A stretch of DNA of 46,126 nt from contig CAMBDA010000026.1 of assembly GCA_945865175.1 (NCBI GenBank), positions 1-46,126 of the forward strand. The letters are read 5' to 3'. Shown here one piece after another: positions 17,664 to 26,748 of the stretch. Both the position numbers and the translations under genes were made by a program. The stretch is from an uncultured Prevotellaceae bacterium. Its GTDB lineage: Bacteria > Bacteroidota > Bacteroidia > Bacteroidales > Bacteroidaceae. The notes below the pieces were generated by a model. That model did no database searches. It was not told the origin of the DNA and was given only the letters and a program-made list of their open reading frames with translations. The first letter of the stretch is position 1; each line of letters starts with the position of its first letter.

Positions 17664-17712
17664 AACTGCATGCGGGAGGCTGGGATCCCTTGCCCGTTCC
17701 GCCATTATCCCC

Positions 17713-17720
17713 TACCTTTG
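17713..17720 (+). promoter_or_regulatory. -7 box of the permease-permease-ATPase operon
   Basis: TACCTTTG, 44 bases before the ATG at 17765. No clear -33 TTTG at normal distance; an activator at operator B would explain this. Confidence 0.6.
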
Positions 17721-17764
17721 TAGCGGAATAAGCCACACAGACCATTCAAAAAAACGTACGAAAT

Positions 17765-20209
17765 ATGAACATGACATTTCACAATCTGAAGGTTGCCCTG
17801 CGCAACCTCATGAAGTACAAGCTGCAGACCTTCATCTCGGTACTGACCATCGCCATCGGCACCGTCACGCTGGCCATCGCCCACGCCTTGGTGTCGGACG
17901 TCACGTTCCCCGCCATCTACAGCCAGCCATACTACGGCCGCACCTGCGCCGTGAGCCTTATGGCAGCCAATCAGAACGAGGCCAATCAGAACGAGGCCGA
18001 CGACAGGCGCCGTACGTCCTTCACCCGCGACGTCATCCGTGCCCTCAAGCGCGACGGCGGTCTGAAGAGCGTCGAGCGCATGGCCATGCCCAATGGCATC
18101 AGCTTCAGCAACATCGTGGAGTTTCATATGGCCGACTCGACAGCGCGCAAGGCGGCCATGACCTACACCCCCATCGATCCCGACTACTTCAACCTCTCCG
18201 GCGTGCGCTCGGCCATCACGGGGCAGCCCATCAAAAGACTGGCACCGGGCGAGGCCGTCGTCAGCCGCCGCAATGCCGCTACCATGTTTGGCGATACCGA
18301 CCCCGTGGGCGCCGTCTGCTACCAGACCAACGAGATGCGGCCCCTGCCGCTGACCATCGTCGATGTGTTTGAAGACCTCTCCGTTCACGAGGTGGCCCTC
18401 AGCAACAACACGGTCTATTTCTCGCTCGGCGAGCAGGACGGCGACCTCTTCGGGGCCCATGTGTCTGGAAACGACAGGGAGGTGTTCTACAGTACGACGG
18501 CGCTGATGGTGCTGCGCGAGGGCTGCACGGAGCGCCAACTGATTGAAGAACTGAACGCGCGGCTGAAGCCCTTTGCCCTCGAGGCCGGGGTGGCGCCGGC
18601 GGTCAGCCGGGAGGACATTCAGAGCGTCATCACCACGCAGACGCTGGTCCACCTCATCGGCGCGCTCATCCTCGTGGCCGCCATCATCGGCTTCCTGCGC
18701 ATGGAGATACAGCTGTTCCTGATGCGCCGCCGCGAGATGGCCCTGCGCATCACCCATGGGGCCAAGTGCCGCCATCTGTTCGGCCTGCTCTTCACCGAGG
18801 TGGCGCTGGTGGTGCTGCTCTCGGCCGCCACAGCCATGGTGATGGCCCTGTGGGTGGTGGAGAACGTACTGACCACGCGGTTTGCCCAAATCGTCCCCGA
18901 AATGGACTTCTTCTCTCGCAACTTTGCCCCCTTCTGCCTCTATATCGGCGGTATGCTGCTCGTGGTCTGCGCCCTCGTCATCTGGCTGACCGTGGCGCGT
19001 GTGCGGCGGGCGGATCACGGCCTGGCCGGCCACATGCGGGGCAGCCGCTCGCACCTGTTCCGCTACGTCATGCTGGGCCTTCAGGTGGCCATCAGCACGG
19101 TCTTCATCTGTGCCACGTTCACCGTCAGCCGATGGTCCGGACTGGTCTTGCAGCCCTACCACATCCCCGACGACACGGCGCCCTACGAGGAGTGCGTCTT
19201 TCTGGGCGCCACCGAGGCGCAGCATGAAATCAAGGCGCTCAAGGAGGAGATTGGCCGCCTGCACAGCCTGGAGAAGATGATGCCGCACGAGGTGTACTAC
19301 CTGTCGCTGCCCGAGGTGACGGGCAATGCCGGTGCCATGACGGCCTTTCAGAATCAGGACTACCAGCCCTTCCTCTGCACCGCCGACACCACCATCCTCT
19401 CGTTCTACGGCCTGCACGTGAAGTGGCTGAACAAGGGGGCCTGCGCGGGTCCGTGCCTGCTGCTGAACGACAGCGTCTATGCCAAGCTGCGCAGCGTGGG
19501 CGTGGCCCTCAACGGCACACTGACCCTCCAGCGCTTCGGACCGATAGGGGCGGACCTGGTACTCCCCATAGCTGGCACCATCTCCTATGTGCCCTACGAG
19601 CGCCGCCAACTCTCCATCGCCGTCTGCCCGGCCATCACCGACGCCATGGCCACGGACTTCGTGCTCGTTCCCCGAAAGGGGGAGTATGACCGGATGATGC
19701 GCGAGACGAACGATGTCATCGAGCAGATGGTGCCCACCATCGTGCAGCCCATGACGCACAACTTCCACGACTACTGCAGCGCCGCGCTGTCCGTGGTCAA
19801 CGTCATGCGCTTTGTCAGCACCATCCTCGGCGTCGTGAGCCTTATCATCTGTGCCATGAGCCTCTACAGCACCATTGCCCTCGACACCCGTTCGCGCCGC
19901 AAGGAGGTAGCCATCCGCAAGGTATGTGGTGCCAAGAAGGGCGACATCTACCGCCTCTTCGGCCGCGTCTATCTGCTCATCGTCAGTATGGCGCTGCTCG
20001 TGGCCCTGCCCGTGGCGGTGCTCTTCAACGACATCATGTTCAGCGCCGAGGACCTCAATGACGAAACATTGTCCGGGGCCGACATGTCGCCGCTCTGGCC
20101 CTGCCTTATGGGCACGCTCGTCATCGTCGTGCTGATAGCCACTATCGTCAGCTGGCACATCCGCTGCATTCTGCGCACCAATCCCTCGGAGATTATCGCC
20201 AAGGAATAA
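17765..20209 (+). CDS. MacB-like FtsX-domain ABC transporter permease (814 aa)
   Basis: Starts MNMTFHNLKVALRNLMKYKL, then TM1 (FISVLTIAIGTVTLAIAHAL). The first FtsX module spans about 290-415 with loop LMRRREMALRITHGAK; TM5 is near 435; the second module (about 680-800) has the loop DTRSRRKEVAIRKVCGAK and ends RTNPSEIIAKE. No ATPase domain. It is first in a three-gene operon with a second permease and the ABC ATPase. The gene is clearly more GC-rich than the next one, although the two proteins are close paralogues and nearly identical at the DNA level around the last cytoplasmic loop. Its GC bias also creates an 866-codon open frame on the other strand, which I take as an artefact. Confidence 0.9.
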   Translation: MNMTFHNLKVALRNLMKYKLQTFISVLTIAIGTVTLAIAHALVSDVTFPAIYSQPYYGRTCAVSLMAANQNEANQNEADDRRRTSFTRDVIRALKRDGGLKSVERMAMPNGISFSNIVEFHMADSTARKAAMTYTPIDPDYFNLSGVRSAITGQPIKRLAPGEAVVSRRNAATMFGDTDPVGAVCYQTNEMRPLPLTIVDVFEDLSVHEVALSNNTVYFSLGEQDGDLFGAHVSGNDREVFYSTTALMVLREGCTERQLIEELNARLKPFALEAGVAPAVSREDIQSVITTQTLVHLIGALILVAAIIGFLRMEIQLFLMRRREMALRITHGAKCRHLFGLLFTEVALVVLLSAATAMVMALWVVENVLTTRFAQIVPEMDFFSRNFAPFCLYIGGMLLVVCALVIWLTVARVRRADHGLAGHMRGSRSHLFRYVMLGLQVAISTVFICATFTVSRWSGLVLQPYHIPDDTAPYEECVFLGATEAQHEIKALKEEIGRLHSLEKMMPHEVYYLSLPEVTGNAGAMTAFQNQDYQPFLCTADTTILSFYGLHVKWLNKGACAGPCLLLNDSVYAKLRSVGVALNGTLTLQRFGPIGADLVLPIAGTISYVPYERRQLSIAVCPAITDAMATDFVLVPRKGEYDRMMRETNDVIEQMVPTIVQPMTHNFHDYCSAALSVVNVMRFVSTILGVVSLIICAMSLYSTIALDTRSRRKEVAIRKVCGAKKGDIYRLFGRVYLLIVSMALLVALPVAVLFNDIMFSAEDLNDETLSGADMSPLWPCLMGTLVIVVLIATIVSWHIRCILRTNPSEIIAKE

Positions 20210-20249
20210 CATGACAACGAAAACGTTAACGAAAACCAAAACGAAGTAT

Positions 20250-22637
20250 ATGAACATGACATTCCACAACCTGAAGGTTGCTGTGCGCAACCTTATGAAG
20301 TACAAGCTTCAAGTCACCATCAGCGTACTGAGCATTGCCATAGGCATCGTCACGCTGGCTCTGGTCCACGCCTTTGTGGCATATTACAAATTTCCAAGCA
20401 TTTGCAGCCTGCCATACTATGAGCGGACCTATTCCATCAGCCTAGAATCGTCGGAGGCGGAGAAGAGCGAGGCAGGTTCCTGGGATCCAGCATTCACCCC
20501 TGATATGATACGTGCCCTGAAACGCGACGGAGGGCTGAAGACAGCAGAACGCATCGCTGTACCAAACTCATCAAGGTATGGAGACATAGTGGAGTTTCAA
20601 CTATGCGATTCCACAAAACGCAAATTTTACATGCTCTATACTGCCATCGACCCTGAGTATTTGACGCTCACAGGGCTACGGTCTGCCATCACGGGACAAC
20701 CTGTCAAAAAACTGCGGCCTGGTGAAGCCGTCATCAGCAAGGTGAGGGCATCCCTCCTGTTTGGAGATGCAAATCCTGTGGGGGCGATCTGCTTCAATAT
20801 CAATGACAGATATCCCATGCCGCACACAATCGTAGATGTGTTTGAAAACGTTTCCTTGATGGAGCGTTGTATTGATAACTACAGAATATATTTCTCGTGT
20901 GGGGAGATAGAAGATGCCTTGCATTTACAAAATAACATGTATTATCCCGCCAGAATAAATGTCGTATTGAGACAAGGATGTACAGAAGACCAGTTGATGG
21001 CAGAACTGAACGAACGTCTGAAACCGTTCAATTATACCTTGAAGATGGAAAAGGAGTCTGACAGCATCAAGTCCGGGCTCATTGCCAACATACAGTTTTT
21101 TGCCCACCTGGCAGGTTCACTCATTCTGTTGGCCGCCATCATGGGTTTCCTGAGGATGCAGATGCAGCTTTTCTGGATGCGGAGGAGAGAGATGTCGCTG
21201 CGTATGGTAATCGGTGCCGGGCGCGGACAGCTGTTCTGGCTGCTTTTTTCCGAAGTGTTCTTTGTGGTGGCGCTGTCCGTGGCAATAGCCATGATGATGG
21301 GATTTTGGACAGAAGATTTCATCAACACGCAGTTTTCCGACCTGATACATAAAGTGGATTTCTGCATCACCATGAAGGGATTTGTGCATTATGTCCTGTA
21401 CATAGGTGGGGGGCTTATGCTCGCCTGCAGTCTGGTGATATGGCTGACGCTCATGCGAATCTGCAATGCCCGGCAGGGACTGGCCGCCAACATGCACCGC
21501 AGCCGCACGCATCTGTTCCGCAACGTCATGCTGGGCATGCAGGTAATCATCTGCATCATTTTCGTGTGCGCCACGCTCGTCATTGCCGATTGGGGAGACA
21601 AAATGATGGAGCGATACCATCTTTCGGGTGACATGAAGCCGTACAAGGAGAGTCTCTTGTTTGAGTTTAGCTACTCAGTAACAGACAATGAGGCTTTGAA
21701 GAATGAGATAGGTCATCTGCCAAGCCTCAAGGAAATGGTGGCGTGCCCTTCATGGGATGCAGAAATTTATGACATAGAAGAGAATGAGGAGGCCATGGCT
21801 GCATTCCACGGTGATATGCACCAGCATTTCTTTTTCGTCCCGGACACGTCCCTTATCGCATGCCTGCAATGCAAGATAAACTGGTTCGACAAGCCGGTCG
21901 ATGCAGGTGAATACCTGATACTTGACGAAGGAATCTACAAAAAATTGCGTGAACTGAACCTTGCCGGAAATAACATGCTGACTGTAGGAGGTTACGGGAA
22001 GCACACCCTGCCCATAGCGGGAACGATTCAGAATGTTCCATACGAGATGAGGCAAACTTCCTTTATGATTTATCCTGGCGTGGCTGACCAATGCAGGAAA
22101 TTTATCCTTATCCCCAAGGAAGGCAAATATCAGTCGCTCGTGCAAGAGGTGGACGCCGTCATCCAGCGTATGGAACCATTCATCGTGGAGAAGATAGCTC
22201 AGAATTTCCACGAGTCGCACGCTGATGTGATGCTGGTTGACACCATGCGTAAGGTAGGCTGGATCCTGGCAACTGTAAGCATGGTCATTTGCGCCATGAG
22301 CATCTACAGCACCATTGCCCTTGACACGCGTTCGCGCCGCAAGGAGGTGGCCATCCGCAAGATCAACGGAGCCAAGAGCCGCGACATCTACCGCCTCTTC
22401 GGCCGTCTCTACTTCATCCTTGTAGGCATTGCGTTGGTCATCGCCTTGCCGGTGGCGTTGGAGTTTCGTGAAATATTTTACGACGAATTCTCCAATGAAG
22501 GGATAGTGGGCATTCCGTTTGTGGGATTATTTGCCGCTGGATCGCTCATCGTCATTGTCCTGATTGCGGGCATCGTGGGTTGGAACATCCACAGCATCAT
22601 GCGAACAAACCCTTCAGAAATAATAGTTAAAGAATAA
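20250..22637 (+). CDS. MacB-like FtsX-domain ABC transporter permease (795 aa), tandem paralogue
   Basis: The ATG at 20250 (MNMTFHNLKVAVRNLMKYKL) is chosen because it matches the paralogue's start exactly; an earlier ATG at 20211 would add 13 Thr/Lys-rich residues translated from a simple linker. Layout is as in the paralogue: TM1, periplasmic core, FtsX module with loop WMRRREMSLRMVIGAG, TM5, second periplasmic domain, and C-terminal module with DTRSRRKEVAIRKINGAK, ending RTNPSEIIVKE. The periplasmic parts differ much more than the membrane parts, which suggests different substrates or partners, or a heterodimer. The linkers before this gene (20210-20249) and after it (22638-22679) both contain AACGAAAACCAAAACGAA, a duplication scar. 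Confidence 0.9.
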   Translation: MNMTFHNLKVAVRNLMKYKLQVTISVLSIAIGIVTLALVHAFVAYYKFPSICSLPYYERTYSISLESSEAEKSEAGSWDPAFTPDMIRALKRDGGLKTAERIAVPNSSRYGDIVEFQLCDSTKRKFYMLYTAIDPEYLTLTGLRSAITGQPVKKLRPGEAVISKVRASLLFGDANPVGAICFNINDRYPMPHTIVDVFENVSLMERCIDNYRIYFSCGEIEDALHLQNNMYYPARINVVLRQGCTEDQLMAELNERLKPFNYTLKMEKESDSIKSGLIANIQFFAHLAGSLILLAAIMGFLRMQMQLFWMRRREMSLRMVIGAGRGQLFWLLFSEVFFVVALSVAIAMMMGFWTEDFINTQFSDLIHKVDFCITMKGFVHYVLYIGGGLMLACSLVIWLTLMRICNARQGLAANMHRSRTHLFRNVMLGMQVIICIIFVCATLVIADWGDKMMERYHLSGDMKPYKESLLFEFSYSVTDNEALKNEIGHLPSLKEMVACPSWDAEIYDIEENEEAMAAFHGDMHQHFFFVPDTSLIACLQCKINWFDKPVDAGEYLILDEGIYKKLRELNLAGNNMLTVGGYGKHTLPIAGTIQNVPYEMRQTSFMIYPGVADQCRKFILIPKEGKYQSLVQEVDAVIQRMEPFIVEKIAQNFHESHADVMLVDTMRKVGWILATVSMVICAMSIYSTIALDTRSRRKEVAIRKINGAKSRDIYRLFGRLYFILVGIALVIALPVALEFREIFYDEFSNEGIVGIPFVGLFAAGSLIVIVLIAGIVGWNIHSIMRTNPSEIIVKE

Positions 22638-22679
22638 CATTATAACGAAAACCAAAACGAAAACCAAAAGAAAGAGATT

Positions 22680-23354
22680 ATGATTCAGTTACAGAACATC
22701 AAGAAAGTATTCCGTACGGAAGAAGTGGAGACATGGGCGCTCCGTGAAGTGAACCTCGAAGTGAAGGCGGGCGAGTTTGTGGCCGTAATGGGGCCGTCGG
22801 GCTGCGGAAAGTCCACCCTGCTCAACATCCTGGGCCTGCTCGACAATCCCACCGAAGGCACCTACCTGCTGGACGGCCACGATGTGAGCACCCTCAGGGA
22901 GAACGACCGCACGGACCTGCGCAAGGGCGTCATCGGTTTCGTCTTCCAGAGTTTCAACCTCATCGATGAGCTCAACGTCTATGAAAACATCGAGTTGCCC
23001 CTTCTCTATATGGGCACTCCGGCCAAAGAACGCCGGCAGCGCATCGAGGCGGTGATGGACCGCATGGCCATCTCGCACCGCCGCAAGCATTTCCCCTGCC
23101 AGCTCTCGGGTGGCCAGCAGCAGCGTGTGGCCATTGCGCGTGCCGTGTTGTCCAATCCCAAAATCATTCTGGCCGATGAGCCTACCGGTAACCTGGACTC
23201 CAAGAACGGGCAGGAGGTGATGAACCTGCTGGGCGAACTCCATCGGGAGGGCACCACCATCGTCATGGTCACCCACTCGCAGCACGATGCTTCCTTTGCC
23301 GACCGCATCGTCAAGCTCTACGACGGTGAGGTAGTGGACCAGGTGGAGCTGTGA
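22680..23354 (+). CDS. ABC transporter ATP-binding protein (MacB/LolD type)
   Basis: The only ATPase of the export locus, 224 residues. Walker A is GPSGCGKS (38-45), Q-loop Q90, signature LSGGQ (142-146), Walker B ILADE (163-167) and H-loop H199; all are intact. The sequence belongs to the LolD/MacB/FtsE group that drives type VII (mechanotransmission) ABC systems, which move substrates already in the periplasm rather than across the inner membrane. It follows the second permease by 42 bases and ends the operon before a hairpin at 23378. Because the permeases at 14699 and 23770 have no ATPase next to them, this subunit probably serves all four. Confidence 0.95.
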   Translation: MIQLQNIKKVFRTEEVETWALREVNLEVKAGEFVAVMGPSGCGKSTLLNILGLLDNPTEGTYLLDGHDVSTLRENDRTDLRKGVIGFVFQSFNLIDELNVYENIELPLLYMGTPAKERRQRIEAVMDRMAISHRRKHFPCQLSGGQQQRVAIARAVLSNPKIILADEPTGNLDSKNGQEVMNLLGELHREGTTIVMVTHSQHDASFADRIVKLYDGEVVDQVEL

Positions 23355-23377
23355 TGTTCTACTGTGTAATCAACAAA

Positions 23378-23409
23378 GAGAGTGTGTCAGTTACTTTTGA
23401 CACACCCTC
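23378..23409 (+). terminator. Hairpin after the ABC ATPase gene
   Basis: GAGAGTGTGTCA (23378-23389) pairs with TGACACACCCTC (23398-23409) with one mismatch and an 8-base loop, then a short T-rich stretch. The remaining bases to 23647 contain no gene that I can support. Confidence 0.6.
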
Positions 23410-23647
23410 TTGTTGCTGTAAGATTAATAATCCCTCCGTATATGAAGATATAAGCCAGGACGCACCCATTCTCATTCCTTTTATTATGTATTCAACAATG
23501 TGCCGAAGGACTTTCTTGAAGGAGGAAACTGAAGCAAGAATTTTTGGGAAACCGGAAAATGTATGGGAGAATGAAGACATGGAAGTCGGAATCTTCAGGA
23601 CGTACAGCCCTGCTCATTGAGGGAAAGGGGCGTGTGACGGGACGGAT

Positions 23648-23687
23648 TGTATGAAAATCATACAGAAAAGTGTATGATTTTCATACA
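23648..23687. promoter_or_regulatory. Paired palindromic operator C (lone permease)
   Basis: TGTATGAAAATCATACA at 23648-23664 (the reverse complement of the other copies) and TGTATGATTTTCATACA at 23671-23687, spacer GAAAAG, starts 23 bp apart. The second copy ends 49 bases before TAACTTTG at 23737. Third occurrence of the same element. Confidence 0.85.
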
Positions 23688-23736
23688 ATCTGCGTCTGTG
23701 GGCGGAAAAGAGCATGGAAGTTTCAGATATTGGACG

Positions 23737-23744
23737 TAACTTTG
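23737..23744 (+). promoter_or_regulatory. -7 box of the lone permease gene
   Basis: TAACTTTG, 25 bases before the ATG at 23770, at the same distance from its operator pair as in the other two promoters. Confidence 0.6.
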
Positions 23745-23769
23745 TGGTTGCAACAAATGCGTTATATAT

Positions 23770-26196
23770 ATGTATATGATTCTGCACAACCTCAAGATTG
23801 CATGGCGCAATCTGATGAAGCATAAATTCCAGAACGCAGTCAGCATGCTGTCGCTGACCGTGGGAATGGTGTGCTTTGCCCTCTCAGCCCTGTGGATCAA
23901 GTATGAGCACAGCTACGACGCATGGTGGCCCGATGCCGAGAATGTGTATATGCTGCAGTGTACGCACAATGCATCCGCGGGTTATGAGGACGGCGAGCCT
24001 TATTCCAATTATCTTTCTTTCCCTGCAGGCCAGCGCCAGCGTGAGCGCATTCCGCAGATAGACAAACTGGCCAGAATGCAGGTTTCGGGATGTATGGTGC
24101 TGCCCACACCAGCGTGCCATGACTCCATAGGCTGCGGCATCTTTGGCATCGATGACGGCGTGCAGGAGATGATGGGCATCCGGGTGTTGGAGGGCAGAAA
24201 GAAACTGGTGCTGAAGGCCGACGAGGCGGCGCTTCCCCTTTCCATGGCCAGGCGCTTGTTTGGCCAGTCGGGTGCCGTAGGACAGAAACTGTACTGTACG
24301 ATGAGTGGAAAAAAACGATGCCTCACCGTAGTGGCTGTCATTGAGGACATCCGAAGGCCCACTTCGTTTGCGTTTAGTTTCCTGACGGGGCCAGACGAAG
24401 AATGCGAGAATTCGGATAACATGTGGTGCACTGGAACGTTCATACGAGTGAGGCCGGAGAACGTGGACAAGGTGGCCAAGGCGCTGGAGAAGGAGGTGAT
24501 GACCATTCCACTCGGACCGCGCAACGGTGTGCCCACGGGAAAGGCTGAGTATTATAAGAGGGAACTCGGCTACAGGATGTTGCCGCTGAAAGAGGTGCGC
24601 CGGAGCAATGTCACGGGGAGCAATGTGGTGCAGTACAGCCACCTATGGCTGTTTGTCATTCTGGGCATCATTGTCATCTGCTGTGCCTTGTTCAACTATT
24701 TCACCATGCTCATCACCCGCATCCGCATCCGAAGGCGTGAGCTGGCCTTGCGCTATGTGCATGGTGCCGGCTTGTGGAGCCTCCTGGGCCTGCTCTCCAC
24801 AGAGATGTTGCTCCTCCTCTTTGTCTCTGTCCTTGCGGCTGTGGGCATTGTGGGCCTAACGCTAGAGGACTTCAAGGAGGTCTGCCGCATCGATGAGCCT
24901 CGCTCGTTCTTCGTAGGGTGGTTCCTTGTCTATGCCCTGGCGGCCGCAGTGATGTCGTTTGTCGTGACGGCTGTCATCGTGCTGTTCTCCAATCGCTATC
25001 AGCTCCATCAGGCTGCCGGCCGTCATCGTCGGCCCGACTCGTTCTCTATCCATACTGTCTTGCTCACTCTTCAGCTGGCTGTGAGTGTGGGAGCCGTATT
25101 CTGCTCGTTCGTGATGATGAATCAGATTCATTACCTCTTCTCCTCGCCCGACATGGGATTTGCCAAGCACAACCGTGGAGCGCTGTGGGTTGCCAGGCGT
25201 TACGATGGCGATGAAGGTGTGGTAGTGGATGTCCCGAGTGTGAAACAGATGCTCCAGCAGATGCCCGAGATAGAGGACTTCCTTGTCGATTACGTATATC
25301 CTATCCCTGGTGGGTTCAATAGTACCACTGAAGTGAAGACCGAGGATATTGACAGACTCAAGCTTGTTACTGCGAGGGCCGATGAGCACTACTTCCGGTT
25401 TATGGAGCTTCAGATGGTGGAAGGCGAGTTTATCAGCAGCCACGACGACAGCAAGATGGTCTGCATCAACGAAACCGCCGCCCGTGCCTTGGGAAAAGCC
25501 GGCAGGGTGGGGGGAACCTTTTCCTCTCTCTATGACGACGGACATTATGTGGTGAAGGGCATCGTGCGTGACCTCTCTTATGCGTCGCCCACTACGCCCA
25601 TCCAACCGATGATGTTTGTCCTTCGTCGTGAGAATCTGTCCGGCAGATCCGCTTTCCTTTTTCCTTTCCGTGTGAAGGAGGGCACCGACCGGGTAGCGTT
25701 TAACACAAAGATAATGAATTCGGCCTGGAATGTCTGCTCCAGTGACCTCAATGCCGTTTCCGTGTTTTTTGCCGAGGAGATATACGACATGACGCTGCGT
25801 TCCGAGCGCCTCCTTTGCCGCCTGCTCATGCTGGTCACGATAGTATGCGTGCTCATAGCTTTGTCCGGCATCCTCAGTATGGTGAGTCTCTCTTGCGAGC
25901 GCAGGCGGCGTGAGATAGCCATCCGCAAGGTACATGGAGCCAGAACGTCCGCCATCATCCGCCTGTTCTTGCACTACTATATACGTTTGCTCCTGGCCAG
26001 CGGCATCCTGGCCTTCCCCGTGGGCTATTACCTCATGCACCTGTGGGTCAGGCAGTATGTCAAGCAGGCTCCCATCCCTTTGTGGACTTATCCCTCCATC
26101 CTTTTGGCCATGGCCGTCCTCGTTTTCCTCACCGTCTATTGGCAGATACGAAGGGCTGCCCGTCAGAATCCGTCCGATGTGATAAAGAGCGACTAG
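23770..26196 (+). CDS. MacB-like FtsX-domain ABC transporter permease (808 aa), monocistronic
   Basis: Begins MYMILHNLKIAWRNLMKHKF (a second ATG lies six bases in), then TM1 (VSMLSLTVGMVCFALSALWI). The first FtsX module (about 285-410) has the loop RIRRRELALRYVHGAG, TM5 is near 435 and the second module (about 680-800) has CERRRREIAIRKVHGAR; the end is RQNPSDVIKSD. It is therefore closer to the 14699 permease at its C terminus (YWQIR...NP.DV) than to the tandem pair. It stands alone behind operator C and its own promoter. It has no ATPase, adaptor or channel of its own. Confidence 0.9.
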   Translation: MYMILHNLKIAWRNLMKHKFQNAVSMLSLTVGMVCFALSALWIKYEHSYDAWWPDAENVYMLQCTHNASAGYEDGEPYSNYLSFPAGQRQRERIPQIDKLARMQVSGCMVLPTPACHDSIGCGIFGIDDGVQEMMGIRVLEGRKKLVLKADEAALPLSMARRLFGQSGAVGQKLYCTMSGKKRCLTVVAVIEDIRRPTSFAFSFLTGPDEECENSDNMWCTGTFIRVRPENVDKVAKALEKEVMTIPLGPRNGVPTGKAEYYKRELGYRMLPLKEVRRSNVTGSNVVQYSHLWLFVILGIIVICCALFNYFTMLITRIRIRRRELALRYVHGAGLWSLLGLLSTEMLLLLFVSVLAAVGIVGLTLEDFKEVCRIDEPRSFFVGWFLVYALAAAVMSFVVTAVIVLFSNRYQLHQAAGRHRRPDSFSIHTVLLTLQLAVSVGAVFCSFVMMNQIHYLFSSPDMGFAKHNRGALWVARRYDGDEGVVVDVPSVKQMLQQMPEIEDFLVDYVYPIPGGFNSTTEVKTEDIDRLKLVTARADEHYFRFMELQMVEGEFISSHDDSKMVCINETAARALGKAGRVGGTFSSLYDDGHYVVKGIVRDLSYASPTTPIQPMMFVLRRENLSGRSAFLFPFRVKEGTDRVAFNTKIMNSAWNVCSSDLNAVSVFFAEEIYDMTLRSERLLCRLLMLVTIVCVLIALSGILSMVSLSCERRRREIAIRKVHGARTSAIIRLFLHYYIRLLLASGILAFPVGYYLMHLWVRQYVKQAPIPLWTYPSILLAMAVLVFLTVYWQIRRAARQNPSDVIKSD

Positions 26197-26329
26197 CTGC
26201 TAGGGATGGTTAGTACATGAAGCCCATGGTCCATGATGGAAGTTTCCTTCCGCATGGGGTGTCTGTGTCGTCTGTCAGGGCTATAGTTGGGCTTAGGGTA
26301 GAACCATTATAATGTGGCGGATTACAGAA

Positions 26330-26373
26330 AGAAGGCTTCTCGCCCCCCTGTGTGAGGGGCATAGAAGCCTTCT
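26330..26373. terminator. Strong hairpin between the permease and ferredoxin genes
   Basis: AGAAGGCTTCT (26330-26340) and AGAAGCCTTCT (26363-26373) form a perfect 11-bp stem, with an inner GCCCC/GGGGC pairing. It ends the minus-strand ferredoxin transcript and could also stop plus-strand readthrough. Bases 26197-26329 contain nothing else that I recognise. Confidence 0.7.
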
Positions 26374-26404
26374 GTTTGTCTGTGACTGATAAACCGCCTG
26401 GGGA

Positions 26405-26569
26405 TTACAGAGAGATGGCGCCGCTGGGGCAAGCGTCGGCACATGTGCCGCACTCTGTGCACTGATCGGGATCGATAGAATACTTTTCGCCTTCGGAGAT
26501 AGCTCCTACAGGACACTCGTCAATACATGTGCCGCAAGCAACACAATCGTCACCAATTACATAAGCCAT
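26405..26569 (-). CDS. Small 2x[4Fe-4S] ferredoxin (54 aa)
   Basis: Electron carrier for anaerobic metabolism, for example pyruvate:ferredoxin oxidoreductase. The 54 residues carry two complete CxxCxxCxxxCP motifs: C9, C12, C15, C19 and C37, C40, C43, C47. The pseudo-twofold repeat (DDCVACGTCIDECPVGAI and DQCTECGTCADACPSGAI) is typical of clostridial-type bacterial ferredoxins, and the length is normal. The ATG at 26569 follows a TACCTTTG promoter box, and a strong hairpin follows the stop. It is divergent from the PorT-like gene. Confidence 0.96.
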   Translation of the reverse strand: MAYVIGDDCVACGTCIDECPVGAISEGEKYSIDPDQCTECGTCADACPSGAISL

Positions 26570-26618
26570 AGTTGTACGTTGTTTAAATGAATACTATTAT
26601 TTGTTCTTAATCTATCTG

Positions 26619-26626
26619 CAAAGGTA
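26619..26626 (-). promoter_or_regulatory. -7 box of the ferredoxin gene
   Basis: TACCTTTG on the minus strand, 49 bases before the ATG at 26569. Confidence 0.6.
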
Positions 26627-26748
26627 ATCATTTTTGGTGATTCCGCTTCTATCTTTCAGGCAAAATATGCATCAAAATCATCAAAAATCGGGATTTGTGC
26701 AATAAAAGCACACCAAAACACGTTATATAATGTATGGAAATGTCCTGT

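Noticed and set aside
17705..20305. 866-codon open frame on the minus strand across the first tandem permease
   Set aside because: It is a shadow of a GC-rich gene: composition is His/Asp/Gly/Glu-rich with no domain, and the plus-strand permease has all family motifs.
23351..23620. 89-codon open frame after the ABC ATPase gene
   Set aside because: It includes the terminator hairpin, has an odd composition and no promoter or family.
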